From Hyphomonadaceae bacterium UBA2389 (GTDB lineage Bacteria > Pseudomonadota > Alphaproteobacteria > Caulobacterales > Aquidulcibacteraceae): a stretch of 5,677 nucleotides of DNA. The translations under genes were made by a program, and so were the position numbers. Below the pieces are notes generated by a model that had not been told where the DNA came from, searched no databases, and saw only the letters and a list, made by a program, of their open reading frames with translations. The stretch lies in the NCBI GenBank assembly GCA_002343395.1, contig DDSN01000129.1, positions 1 through 5,677 of the forward strand. The letters are read 5' to 3'. This document shows, piece by piece, positions 1-5,376 of this stretch; the first letter of the stretch is position 1, and each line of letters opens with the position of its first letter.

Positions 1-24
1 CCGCTCGCCGCCAACACCTCCTGA
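1..24 (+). CDS. Possible 3' tail of a rightward gene
   Basis: Reading from base 1, the codons give PLAANTS followed by TGA at 22-24. This could be the last seven codons of a gene entering from the left and converging on the DUF971 operon. It would fit with the GC-rich hairpins that follow, at the spot where two convergent genes would end. So few residues cannot be assigned to a family, and the frame may be coincidental. Confidence 0.2.
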   Translation, partial: PLAANTS

Positions 25-117
25 CCGCGCGCGCACGCCCGCCAAATCCCAATCGCACACGACAGCGCGTAAGCCCCGCGCGCTGAACACACGCCGCGCG
101 CGTTACGCGCGCGCGGC
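25..117. terminator. GC-rich hairpins at operon end, possible bidirectional terminator
   Basis: Directly after the DUF971 stop codon (118-120) lies an inverted repeat with a 10-bp perfect GC stem, 93-102 pairing with 108-117 (GCCGCGCGCG arms), around a 5-base loop TTACG. A second weaker hairpin has AGCGCG at 64-69 pairing with CGCGCT at 79-84. The first hairpin's position directly behind the last gene of the leftward operon suggests transcription termination or mRNA 3'-end protection. No T-tract follows on either strand, so it does not meet the classical intrinsic terminator pattern. It may pause polymerase, act with Rho, or stabilise the message end. Confidence 0.4.
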
Positions 118-495
118 TTACGCCTCGTCGCGCAGCCCGCGTGCGGCCAGCGCGTCGCGGTAGCGGCGCATGTAGCCGTCGGTATCGCGGCCCAGATCGT
201 AGAGGAGGTCCCAGGAATAGAGCCCGGTGTCGTGTCCGTCGTCGAAGCTGATGCGCACCGCGTAGCGGCCGACGGGATCGGCGCTCACCACGCCGACGCC
301 GGCCTTGCCGGTGACGGGCGGGGGCGTGGTCGCGCCGCCATGACCCTTGTTTTCCGCCGAAGGGCTTTCAACGCGCAAGAGTTCGAACGGGATCGTGAAC
401 GCGGCGCCGTCATCGAAGGCGATGCGCAAATGCTTCGCGGCGCGGTCGAAGACGAGATCGGTCGGCCAGGGACGAGTGACAGCGTCGGCGCTCAT
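118..495 (-). CDS. DUF971 (gamma-butyrobetaine hydroxylase-like N-terminal domain) protein
   Basis: A 125-residue protein made almost wholly of one DUF971 domain, the small domain also found at the N-terminus of gamma-butyrobetaine hydroxylase. Visible family features are the N-terminal WPTDLVFD segment (about residues 10-17), LRIAFDDGAAF (about 24-34), the ELLRVESPSAE stretch (about 39-49), and the C-terminal VRISFDDGHDTGLYSWDLLYDLG segment. No catalytic oxygenase domain is present, so a hydroxylase role should not be inferred. Stand-alone DUF971 proteins have no firmly known function, though the fold has been linked to iron-sulfur or metal handling. The ATG at 493-495 overlaps the TGA of the upstream Trm112 gene as ATGA. 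A GGAG sits 7 bases before it, inside the upstream gene, supporting this start. It is the last gene of the operon. The middle (about residues 50-70) is a Gly/Pro/Thr-rich linker that is probably a surface loop. Confidence 0.88.
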   Translation of the reverse strand: MSADAVTRPWPTDLVFDRAAKHLRIAFDDGAAFTIPFELLRVESPSAENKGHGGATTPPPVTGKAGVGVVSADPVGRYAVRISFDDGHDTGLYSWDLLYDLGRDTDGYMRRYRDALAARGLRDEA

Positions 496-674
496 TCATC
501 GGCTCCAAGCTCGCGCGCTTCGTCGATCAGCATGATCGGCACGCCGTCGCGCACCGGGTAGGCGAGGCGGGCGGTGGCGCTGACAAGCTCCTGCCGCTCG
601 CGATCGTAGCGCAGCGGCGTGCGCGTCTGCGGGCACACCAGAACTTCGAGCAATCTGGGATCGGGTTCGCTCAC
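492..674 (-). CDS. Trm112-family small protein (YcaR-like)
   Basis: A 60-residue protein of the Trm112/YcaR family (PF03966). In eukaryotes and archaea, Trm112 is a zinc-binding activator of methyltransferases. The bacterial short forms are poorly characterised. The signature is LLEVLVCPQTRTPLRYDRE (residues 8-26), followed by QELVSATARLAYPVRDGVPIMLIDEAR. Only Cys14 of the usual CPxC-type zinc motif is present, so classical zinc binding through this knuckle is doubtful; many alphaproteobacterial members show the same reduced motif. The start chosen is the GTG at 672-674, giving VSEPDPRLLEV. It overlaps the TGA of the LON-domain gene as GTGA, the family N-terminus begins there, and it matches the coupled junctions of its neighbours. 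A longer in-frame reading from 713 would add 13 residues that belong to the upstream gene. Its own TGA overlaps the DUF971 ATG. Confidence 0.87.
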   Translation of the reverse strand: MSEPDPRLLEVLVCPQTRTPLRYDRERQELVSATARLAYPVRDGVPIMLIDEARELGADE

Positions 675-1327
675 TGGATCGGCCGGAAGCTGTCGTCGGA
701 GGCCACGTCCCATTCCAGCAGCGCGACCAAGGTGCGCGCGCGATCCTCAAGCGCTTCCGCTTCAAGCAGCGCTTGCTTGGCGGCGGAATCGAACGGGCAG
801 ATTTGCGCGGCGACGTTGATGATCGTCTCGGTCGGCGCTTGCTCAACCGAGTCCCAGTCGACCTGGAAGCCGTGCAGGCTGGCGTAGGTTTTCAGCGAGC
901 GCATCAGCGCGTCGCGGTCGATACCGCGACCGGGCGCTGAGGCGAAATCGCCCGCGAAGGCGTCGTAGCTGACCAGGGCTTGCCGGTAGGGCGTGCCCGC
1001 GTCCAGCTCTTGCTCAAGATGAAACCGGCAGACGCCGGTCAAGGTCACGAGGTAGCGGCCGTCGTCGGTTTCGCTGAACGACGTGATGCGGCCGATGGTG
1101 CCGACATCAGAGAGCTCCGGCGCTTGCTCGCCCTCTGGCTGGGCCGCGGGTTGGATCACGCCGATCAGGCGCTCGCCCCCCAACACGTCGTCGACCATGT
1201 TCAGATAGCGCGGCTCGAACACGTTGAGCGCCAGAACGCCGCGCGGCAACAGGATAGCGCCGTCGAGCGGAAACAGCGCCGCCGTCCGCGGCAGGTCGGA
1301 AGGTTTGCGAAAGCCGAACGCGCTCAT
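671..1327 (-). CDS. Stand-alone LON substrate-binding domain protein
   Basis: A 218-residue protein consisting of the LON N-terminal substrate-binding domain (PF02190) with neither the AAA+ ATPase nor the Ser-Lys protease part. The family core is visible as LFPLDGAILLPRGVLALNVFEPRYLNMVDD (from about residue 18), then RLIGVIQP (53-60), GTIGRITSFSETDDGRYLVTLTG and a helical C-terminal half ending near ALLEWDVASDD. About 220 residues is normal for these proteins in alphaproteobacteria. The ATG at 1325-1327 overlaps the TGA of the thioredoxin-TPR gene as ATGA, which decides the start. A longer reading from 1438 only runs antiphase through cnoX. Its biochemical role is unknown. Placement next to a chaperedoxin suggests binding of unfolded or damaged protein, but that is inference. 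It could assist Lon or act independently. Confidence 0.9.
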   Translation of the reverse strand: MSAFGFRKPSDLPRTAALFPLDGAILLPRGVLALNVFEPRYLNMVDDVLGGERLIGVIQPAAQPEGEQAPELSDVGTIGRITSFSETDDGRYLVTLTGVCRFHLEQELDAGTPYRQALVSYDAFAGDFASAPGRGIDRDALMRSLKTYASLHGFQVDWDSVEQAPTETIINVAAQICPFDSAAKQALLEAEALEDRARTLVALLEWDVASDDSFRPIQ

Positions 1328-2223
1328 GAGAACAAAATCGCCGAGAGCTTGCGGCGTCCTTGTCTGACGATGTCGGAGGCGGGGCCGGCGGCGTCGAAGA
1401 TTTTCAACAGCTGCTTGCGCGCGGCTTCCTCGTTCCATTCGCGGTTGCGCTCGATGATCGCGAGCAATTGTTCGCTAGCGCCTTCGAGATCGCCGCGCGC
1501 GGAAAGCGCCTCGGCGAGGTCGTAGCGCGCTTGCAGATCTTCCGGGTGCTTCGCCACCTTGAGCGCGAGCTCGCCCGTGTCGCCCGCGGCGGGCGCCGCC
1601 GCCGCCAGATCGAGCGCGGCGCGCACGCTGGCGATTTCAGGCGCATTGGCTTTTTCAGGCGGCGCCATCGCCAGCACCGCTTCCGCTTGCGCGGGGTCGC
1701 CGGCTTGCAAATAGAGCCGCGCCATGCCCGCGATCGCCTTGACGTTCGCGGGGTCCATTTGCAGCGCGGCCGCGAAGGATTGCGCGGCGCCGCCGACGTC
1801 GCCGAGCGCGAGGCTTTCGGCGGCTTGTTCGAGCAGGGGCTCGATGTCGTCAGCCGCGGCCGCGCCGGCGAGGCGATCGACGAACATCTTGATCTGGCTT
1901 TCGGGCACCGCGCCCATGAAGCCGTCAACCGGGCGGCCTTGCGCGAACGCGTACACCGCCGGAATCGAGCGCACGCCGAGTTGCCCGGCGATGGCGGGGT
2001 TCTCGTCGATATTGATCTTGACGAGTTTTACTTTGCCGCCGGCGGCGCGGACGGCTTTTTCGAGCGGCGGTCCAAGCGTCTTGCAGGGGCCGCACCAGGG
2101 CGCCCAGAAGTCGACGATCACCGGCGTCGTGCGCGACGCTTCGATCACGTCCGCCATGAAGCCTTGATCGCTGCCGTCCTTGACGAGGGGCTCTGGCGGC
2201 GCCGCGCCATCGAGATAAGTCAT
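1324..2223 (-). CDS. cnoX: Thioredoxin-TPR chaperedoxin (CnoX/YbbN family)
   Basis: A 299-residue cytoplasmic protein with an N-terminal thioredoxin fold (about residues 15-120) followed by an Ala-rich helical TPR region (about 125-299). The active site is WCGPC (residues 43-47) within VDFWAPWCGPC, and the cis-proline loop is GVRSIPAVYAF with Pro88. Family knowledge: CnoX proteins are holdases that protect clients during oxidative (bleach) stress and hand them to folding chaperones. E. coli CnoX lacks an active CXXC, while the Caulobacter protein keeps thioredoxin activity. The intact WCGPC here predicts a redox-active form. TPR-like pieces include QSFAAALQMDPANVKAIAG and the LEGASEQLLAIIERNREW helix near the C-terminus. 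The ATG at 2221-2223 is preceded by AGAGGA four bases away, and the start lies 15 bases after the deacylase stop. No signal peptide is visible. The gene name rests on domain architecture. Confidence 0.92.
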   Translation of the reverse strand: MTYLDGAAPPEPLVKDGSDQGFMADVIEASRTTPVIVDFWAPWCGPCKTLGPPLEKAVRAAGGKVKLVKINIDENPAIAGQLGVRSIPAVYAFAQGRPVDGFMGAVPESQIKMFVDRLAGAAAADDIEPLLEQAAESLALGDVGGAAQSFAAALQMDPANVKAIAGMARLYLQAGDPAQAEAVLAMAPPEKANAPEIASVRAALDLAAAAPAAGDTGELALKVAKHPEDLQARYDLAEALSARGDLEGASEQLLAIIERNREWNEEAARKQLLKIFDAAGPASDIVRQGRRKLSAILFS

Positions 2224-2238
2224 GGTGTCCTCTGATCT

Positions 2239-2790
2239 TCAGCCGCCTATGTGGGCTGAACTGGCGCTCGGTTCAATTCTGGTTGCGAGGCCTGCGGCGT
2301 CAAAGGCCAGGCGGATGGGCTCCCGGCCAAGGCCGCGAATGAAACGCAGCATGTCGGCGGGGCTGATCGCGGTGGTCGCGTCGTTGCGCAGGGGATGAAA
2401 ATTCACGGGATCGTGGGCGAAGAGGGCTTCGTCCAGCACCAGCGTCACCGCGCGGTCGGGGTCGTTGAGCAGTGCGAACAGGGTGACGGACCCGGGCTCG
2501 ACGCCAAGATGCCGCGCGAGCAGTTCCGCGGGGCCGAAACTGAAGCGACCCGCGCCGAGCGTCTTGGAGAGCGCATTGAGATTGATGACGCTGTCGCTGA
2601 TGGCGCAGACGAGGAACAGCGCGCCTTTTTTGTCCTTCAGGAACAGGTTCTTGCTGTGGCCGCCGGGCATGCGCGCCTTGAGGTCGGCGCCTTCGTCCAC
2701 GGTAAACACTGGGCGGTGGCGATGGGTGGCGTGCGCGATGCCGAGCGCGTCGAGACGGGCAAAGAGCTCTGCTTCAGTCGCGGGCGGCAT
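2239..2790 (-). CDS. YbaK/ProXp-ala type aminoacyl-tRNA deacylase
   Basis: A 183-residue YbaK/EbsC-fold (PF04073) protein of the free-standing prolyl-tRNA editing group. These enzymes remove wrongly attached amino acids, typically Ala from Ala-tRNA(Pro), after prolyl-tRNA synthetase errors. Visible features are the N-terminal LFARLDALGI helix, HRPVFTVDEG (25-34), the PGGHSKNLFLKDKKG stretch holding the conserved Lys47, the GVEPGSVTLFALLND substrate-pocket segment (96-110), VTLVLDEAL, and FHPLRNDATTAIS (131-143). The ATG at 2788-2790 gives MPPATEAELF, the usual family start, with AAGAGGA three bases upstream. A longer in-frame reading to 2931 would run through the divergent gene and add 47 atypical residues. 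It is the first gene of the leftward operon. The alternative is a YbaK that edits Cys-tRNA(Pro), but the sequence fits the ProXp-ala/PrdX branch better. Substrate assignment is by family only. Confidence 0.88.
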   Translation of the reverse strand: MPPATEAELFARLDALGIAHATHRHRPVFTVDEGADLKARMPGGHSKNLFLKDKKGALFLVCAISDSVINLNALSKTLGAGRFSFGPAELLARHLGVEPGSVTLFALLNDPDRAVTLVLDEALFAHDPVNFHPLRNDATTAISPADMLRFIRGLGREPIRLAFDAAGLATRIEPSASSAHIGG

Positions 2791-2835
2791 GAGTCCTCTT
2801 GGCGCGGGCGTGGGCGGGCGTCTAGGGAAGGGGAC
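2791..2835. promoter_or_regulatory. 45-bp divergent intergenic gap
   Basis: The start codons of the deacylase (leftward) and the DUF6065 gene (rightward) are only 45 bp apart. The gap is G-rich on the plus strand. It holds the AAGAGGA ribosome site of the leftward operon (minus strand, just right of 2790) and a GGGAAGGGG ribosome site for the rightward gene (about 2825-2833). I found no convincing -35/-10 pair. Promoters for both directions must therefore overlap or lie inside the opposite gene's 5' coding region. Confidence 0.5.
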
Positions 2836-3591
2836 ATGAAACTCATCTGTTATCAAGTCGATCCAGAGCCGCCCGAGCTTGTGCCGGGATCGCCGGACCG
2901 CGACTGGATGGATCGCTTCGCGGACCGCCACCCTTACCGCTGTCTGCCGCTTGTGGTGGCGAACACGACCGGGTGGGAGTTGTTATCGCCGGTGTCGTTC
3001 ACGGCGACCTGGAACGGCGGTCCGGCCAAGACGGACATTCGCCTTGATCCGGATGGCGACACGCCGCGGGGTCTGCTCGACCGCTGGGCGGTGTCGCATT
3101 TCTCGGGCGGCGTGCTGACCTTTCACACCGGCTATCTTTTCCGCACCGATCCGGGCTGGGACATCTGGGTGGGTGGTCCGCCCAATCATGTGAAGGACGG
3201 CATCCAGCCGCTGGTCGGCGTGGTGGAGACTTTTTGGCTGCCGTTTCCTTTCACCATGAACTACCGGTTCACGCGGCCGGGCATGGTGTCGTTCAAGAAG
3301 GGCGAGCCGTTTTGCACCATCATGCCGATCCCGCACGAGGCGATGGACGCGGTGCAGCCGATCATTAAATCCATCGAGGACGATCCGGAACTGAAGCGTC
3401 AGTACGAAGCGTGGGGCGAGAGCCGCACCAATTTCCTCAATCGCTTGTCGGACAAGGACAGCGACGCGGTCAAAGACGGCTGGCAGCGCGATTATTTCCG
3501 CGGCCGCACGCCGGAGGGGCACGTCGCCCCCGACAGCCATATCAACCGCCGCCGCCTGAAACCGCCCCGCAAGGCGGAAAAGGGGGAGTAG
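2836..3591 (+). CDS. DUF6065 family protein
   Basis: A 251-residue protein that I recognise as DUF6065, a family of unknown function. Features are an N-terminal MKLICYQVDPEPPELVPG strand, DWMDRFADRHPYRCLPLVVANTTGWEL (about residues 24-50), a TATWNGGP segment, HFSGGVLTFHTGYLFRTDPGWDIWVGGPPNHVKDG (about 92-126), then a FWLPFPFTMNYRFTRPG segment and a charged C-terminus. The many Trp, Phe and Gly-Pro turns suggest a compact beta-rich domain. No signal peptide or membrane segment is visible. The ATG at 2836-2838 was chosen because family similarity begins there and an A/G-rich GGGAAGGGG lies just before it. An in-frame extension back to 2395 runs antisense through the deacylase and was discarded. 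It is divergent from the quality-control operon, and no functional link can be shown. DUF6065 genes elsewhere can lie near 2-oxoglutarate/cupin-type genes, but none is seen here. Confidence 0.82.
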   Translation: MKLICYQVDPEPPELVPGSPDRDWMDRFADRHPYRCLPLVVANTTGWELLSPVSFTATWNGGPAKTDIRLDPDGDTPRGLLDRWAVSHFSGGVLTFHTGYLFRTDPGWDIWVGGPPNHVKDGIQPLVGVVETFWLPFPFTMNYRFTRPGMVSFKKGEPFCTIMPIPHEAMDAVQPIIKSIEDDPELKRQYEAWGESRTNFLNRLSDKDSDAVKDGWQRDYFRGRTPEGHVAPDSHINRRRLKPPRKAEKGE

Positions 3592-3635
3592 AGCGCGTGC
3601 TGCTCCCGAAGCGCGGGCTATGCGATTGAAAACAT
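3592..3635. other. Short spacer between DUF6065 gene and tRNA-Gly remnant
   Basis: This 44-bp stretch separates the DUF6065 stop codon (TAG, 3589-3591) from the CCA end of the tRNA-Gly fragment. It contains only a weak CCCG/CGGG hairpin and no T-run. It would be the downstream side of the original tRNA gene and so belongs to the ancestral chromosome. I see no gene in it. Confidence 0.5.
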
Positions 3636-3680
3636 TGGAGCGGGCGATGAGATTCGAACTCACGACCCCAACCTTGGCAA
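3636..3680 (-). tRNA. 3' fragment of tRNA-Gly(GCC), element attachment site (att)
   Basis: On the minus strand this reads as a tRNA from the anticodon loop TTGCCAA (3674-3680, anticodon GCC at 3676-3678) through the 3' anticodon strand GGTTG, the variable region, the T-arm GTGAG-TTCGAAT-CTCAT, the 3' acceptor strand CGCCCGC, discriminator T and encoded CCA (3636-3638). This matches the standard bacterial tRNA-Gly(GCC) layout. To the right, where the 5' anticodon strand, D-arm and 5' acceptor strand should be, the sequence is unrelated. The gene is therefore broken exactly at the 5' side of the anticodon loop, a common crossover point for tyrosine integrases. The fragment is the displaced chromosomal 3' end and should act as one att site; it cannot make a tRNA. 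An intact tRNA-Gly is expected at the other end of the element. Confidence 0.88.
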
Positions 3681-3695
3681 TCGTCGCAAGTACTG

Positions 3696-3730
3696 ATTCC
3701 GCGTTATTCCGCTGCATTCCAGCACATTCA
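3696..3730 (+). repeat. Four ATTCC/ATTCA repeats with exact 10-bp period
   Basis: ATTCC occurs at 3696-3700, 3706-3710 and 3716-3720, with ATTCA at 3726-3730, so the starts are exactly 10 bases apart. One helical turn between copies places the motif on one face of the DNA. The array lies between the att crossover region and the GGTAGCA repeats, where integrase, excisionase or a bending protein would bind. The binding protein is inferred. Confidence 0.5.
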
Positions 3731-3774
3731 AAATTCTCCAACCGAGTCACGTAGTTATTGCGCGATTTCTGCAT

Positions 3775-3868
3775 TGGTAGCAAAAACACCGTTGCCTCAC
3801 TGTTCCTGCGAATTCCGTTCTGCTGGTAGCAATGTGGTAGCAAATCAGACTCGAACACAGGGTAGCAG
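3775..3868 (+). repeat. GGTAGCA direct repeats, candidate integrase arm-type sites
   Basis: TGGTAGCAA occurs exactly at 3775-3783, 3824-3832 and 3835-3843, with a diverged GGGTAGCAG at 3860-3868; all four share GGTAGCA in the same orientation. Two copies are 11 bp apart (about one turn); the others are 49 and 25 bp away. They lie between the tRNA att core and the integrase gene. Integrases with an N-terminal arm-binding domain recognise short direct repeats in just this position, so these are good candidate arm sites. The fourth copy is close to the integrase start, so occupancy could also repress int. Confidence 0.6.
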
Positions 3869-3912
3869 TCCGCAAAGTGGACATGTGTTTGAGTCCAACG
3901 GTGGGACGACCA

Positions 3913-5250
3913 ATGGACGGCATACGCGCACGCATCACCATTCGACTCATAGATGCTACGTCCGCGCCGCCGGATGGTGAACTTCGCATCTGGGACACCG
4001 ACGTGCGCGGCTTCATGCTTCGCGTGTCCTCAACGGGGCGCAAAACCTATTGCCTCAAATATCGGTATAGCGGGCGCCAGCGCTGGCTGACCATCGGCGA
4101 ACACGGTTCGCCTTGGACCCCTGACACGGCGCGCACGCGCGCCAAAGAAGCGCTGTACCAGGCGACGCACGGCGAAGACCCCCAACTTGTGAAAGCCGAG
4201 ACCCGCGCCAAGAGCGGCACGGTGAAAGAGCTGTTCGAGCGCTATTTCGTCGAAGGCCGGATCGACAAGCCGTTGAAGCGCGACAGCTCATGGAAGGTCG
4301 ATCGAACCAATTTCAACCGCCATATCGGGCCGCTGATCGGCAAGCGGATCGCGCGCGAACTGACGGTTTCGGACCTCTCCCAATGGCAGGCCCAGGTCGC
4401 GGCCGGGAAGACCTCGCTCGACGTGAAGACCAAGAAGCAAGGCCGCGCCATCGTCACCGGCGGGACCGGCGCCGCCGCCCGATCCATGCGGACCCTCTCC
4501 GCCATGCTCTCATGGGCGGTGCGCAAGGAGCTGCTCGATCAGAACCTCGCCACCAAAATTCAAAAGTATCGCGACCAGCAACGCGAGCGGGCGCTCACCG
4601 ACGATGAGGCCGTCAATCTTTGGAATATGATCGGCGAAGCCGAGAAGGCTTGGGTGATCACCAAGGACTTCGCCGACATTTTTCGGCTCATCATGCTGAC
4701 CGGCGCACGGCGCACCGAAATCGTGGCGCTGCGCTGGTCGGAGGTTGAGTTCGAGCGCTCGCGCCTCGTCCTGCCGCCGATCCGCACGAAGATGGGCGCG
4801 CTGAATCGCTCGCGTCACATCGTATTGTCAGCGCCGGCGCTCGAAATCCTGCAAGCCTGCAAGCGGCGTGGTGAGCATGTTTTTCCCTCGTCGGTCGGTG
4901 ACAAGCCGCTCGTGGGCGTCAATCGCGCCTGGGAAAAAGTCCGCACACTGGCGGGAATCCCCGACGTGCGGCTGCACGATCTTCGGCACAGCTTTGCGAC
5001 CTTCGCGGTCGAAAACGGCGCGTCTCTCTTCCAGATCGGTCGCACACTGGGTCACGCCAAGTCGGTTTCAACGGAGCGCTATGCGCACCCGACCGACGCC
5101 GGCGCGCGCGCCATAGCTAGCGGGGTCGCCGCCCGCTTCGTCCCGCCAAGCACGCAACCCCCAGCGAATGATCCTGCGCCGCTCAAGGCGACGCAGGATC
5201 AGGGAATGCTGCCGCTCGATCTACCGATCGCGGAGTCTGGCGGACATTAA
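3913..5250 (+). CDS. int: Tyrosine-type site-specific integrase (DUF4102 N-terminus)
   Basis: A 445-residue phage/island integrase. The N-terminal ~85 residues (TIRLIDA, WDTDVRGFMLRVSSTGRKTYCLKY, RWLTIGEHG) resemble the DUF4102 arm-DNA-binding domain. A SAM-like core-binding domain covers about residues 100-210 and the catalytic domain about 225-400. The active-site set is complete: Arg266 (TGARRTEIVALRW), Lys293 (RTKMG), His355 and Arg358 (HDLRH), His381 (LGHAKS) and the nucleophile Tyr390 (TERYAHP). A Pro-rich tail of about 55 residues follows. The chosen ATG at 3913-3915 has GGTGGGA six bases upstream and begins just before the domain. GTG at 3877 or ATG at 3883 would add 10-12 residues. 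It sits about 230 bp from the tRNA-Gly remnant and reads away from it, so it most likely recombines at the anticodon-loop site. The enzyme looks intact, so excision may still be possible if the other att site and a directionality factor exist. Confidence 0.95.
   Translation: MDGIRARITIRLIDATSAPPDGELRIWDTDVRGFMLRVSSTGRKTYCLKYRYSGRQRWLTIGEHGSPWTPDTARTRAKEALYQATHGEDPQLVKAETRAKSGTVKELFERYFVEGRIDKPLKRDSSWKVDRTNFNRHIGPLIGKRIARELTVSDLSQWQAQVAAGKTSLDVKTKKQGRAIVTGGTGAAARSMRTLSAMLSWAVRKELLDQNLATKIQKYRDQQRERALTDDEAVNLWNMIGEAEKAWVITKDFADIFRLIMLTGARRTEIVALRWSEVEFERSRLVLPPIRTKMGALNRSRHIVLSAPALEILQACKRRGEHVFPSSVGDKPLVGVNRAWEKVRTLAGIPDVRLHDLRHSFATFAVENGASLFQIGRTLGHAKSVSTERYAHPTDAGARAIASGVAARFVPPSTQPPANDPAPLKATQDQGMLPLDLPIAESGGH
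5170..5200 (+). other. 9-bp inverted repeat in the integrase C-terminal coding tail
   Basis: GATCCTGCG at 5170-5178 is the exact reverse complement of CGCAGGATC at 5192-5200, and the inner bases GCC/GGC can extend the pairing in alternative ways. It lies 50 bases before the integrase stop codon and has no T-run. It may be a chance stem, or an RNA hairpin affecting the 3' end of int mRNA. Confidence 0.35.
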
Positions 5251-5251
5251 T

Positions 5252-5302
5252 CGGCTCACAAACGGCCCAAGCAGGCACTAAACGGCTCACGACCGAAACG
5301 GC
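5252..5302 (+). repeat. Short direct repeats after integrase (CGGCTCAC, AAACGGC)
   Basis: CGGCTCAC is repeated at 5252-5259 and 5283-5290. AAACGGC is found at 5260-5266, 5280-5286 and 5296-5302. These GC-rich repeats fill the space between the integrase stop and the AT-rich dyads. Their role is unknown and they may be low-complexity drift. Confidence 0.35.
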
Positions 5303-5308
5303 AACGTG

Positions 5309-5367
5309 TATAATGGTCAGTATAATGCTCGCTATCATTCTTTGTGATCGATATACTGACCATTATA
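5309..5367. promoter_or_regulatory. Dyad 1: 59-bp operator-like inverted repeat
   Basis: TATAATGGTCAGTATA at 5309-5324 and its exact reverse complement at 5352-5367 bound a 59-bp unit. Inside it, a related 15-bp unit TATAATGCTCGCTAT starts at 5321, 12 bp after the first. A weaker inverted partner lies 12 bp inside the right arm. Every unit begins with a -10-like TATAAT, but I see no good -35 hexamer at the right spacing. The arrangement of two tandem units facing two inverted units fits cooperative binding by a dimeric repressor. The same plan recurs 82 bp to the right, where it overlaps the HTH gene start. Confidence 0.7.
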
Positions 5368-5376
5368 TGAGCGGCG

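Noticed and set aside
1360..2235. Long open frame of 291 codons on the plus strand
   Set aside because: It is antisense to cnoX, has an Arg/Gly-rich composition typical of GC-rich shadow frames and matches no family I know, while the minus-strand frame has clear thioredoxin and TPR features.
2395..2835. 147-codon in-frame N-terminal extension of the DUF6065 gene
   Set aside because: It lies antisense over the deacylase gene, and family similarity plus a ribosome site both point to the ATG at 2836.
2983..3858. Long open frame of 291 codons on the minus strand
   Set aside because: It runs antisense through the DUF6065 gene and across the tRNA fragment and integration junction, with no recognisable domain.
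3775..3868. GGTAGCA repeats as leftover D-arm pieces of the broken tRNA-Gly (which contains TGGTAGAGC)
   Set aside because: The tRNA fragment is on the minus strand, so D-arm remnants should read CTACCA on the plus strand; the repeats read TGGTAG on the plus strand.
5205..5250. Sliding-clamp binding motif in the integrase tail (QGMLPLDLP)
   Set aside because: It only loosely resembles QLxLF-type motifs, lacks the terminal aromatic and integrases are not known to need the clamp.
5309..5367. Rho-independent terminator for the integrase
   Set aside because: The arms are AT-rich with a 27-base loop and no T-run follows; the same unit is repeated at the HTH start, which fits an operator better.
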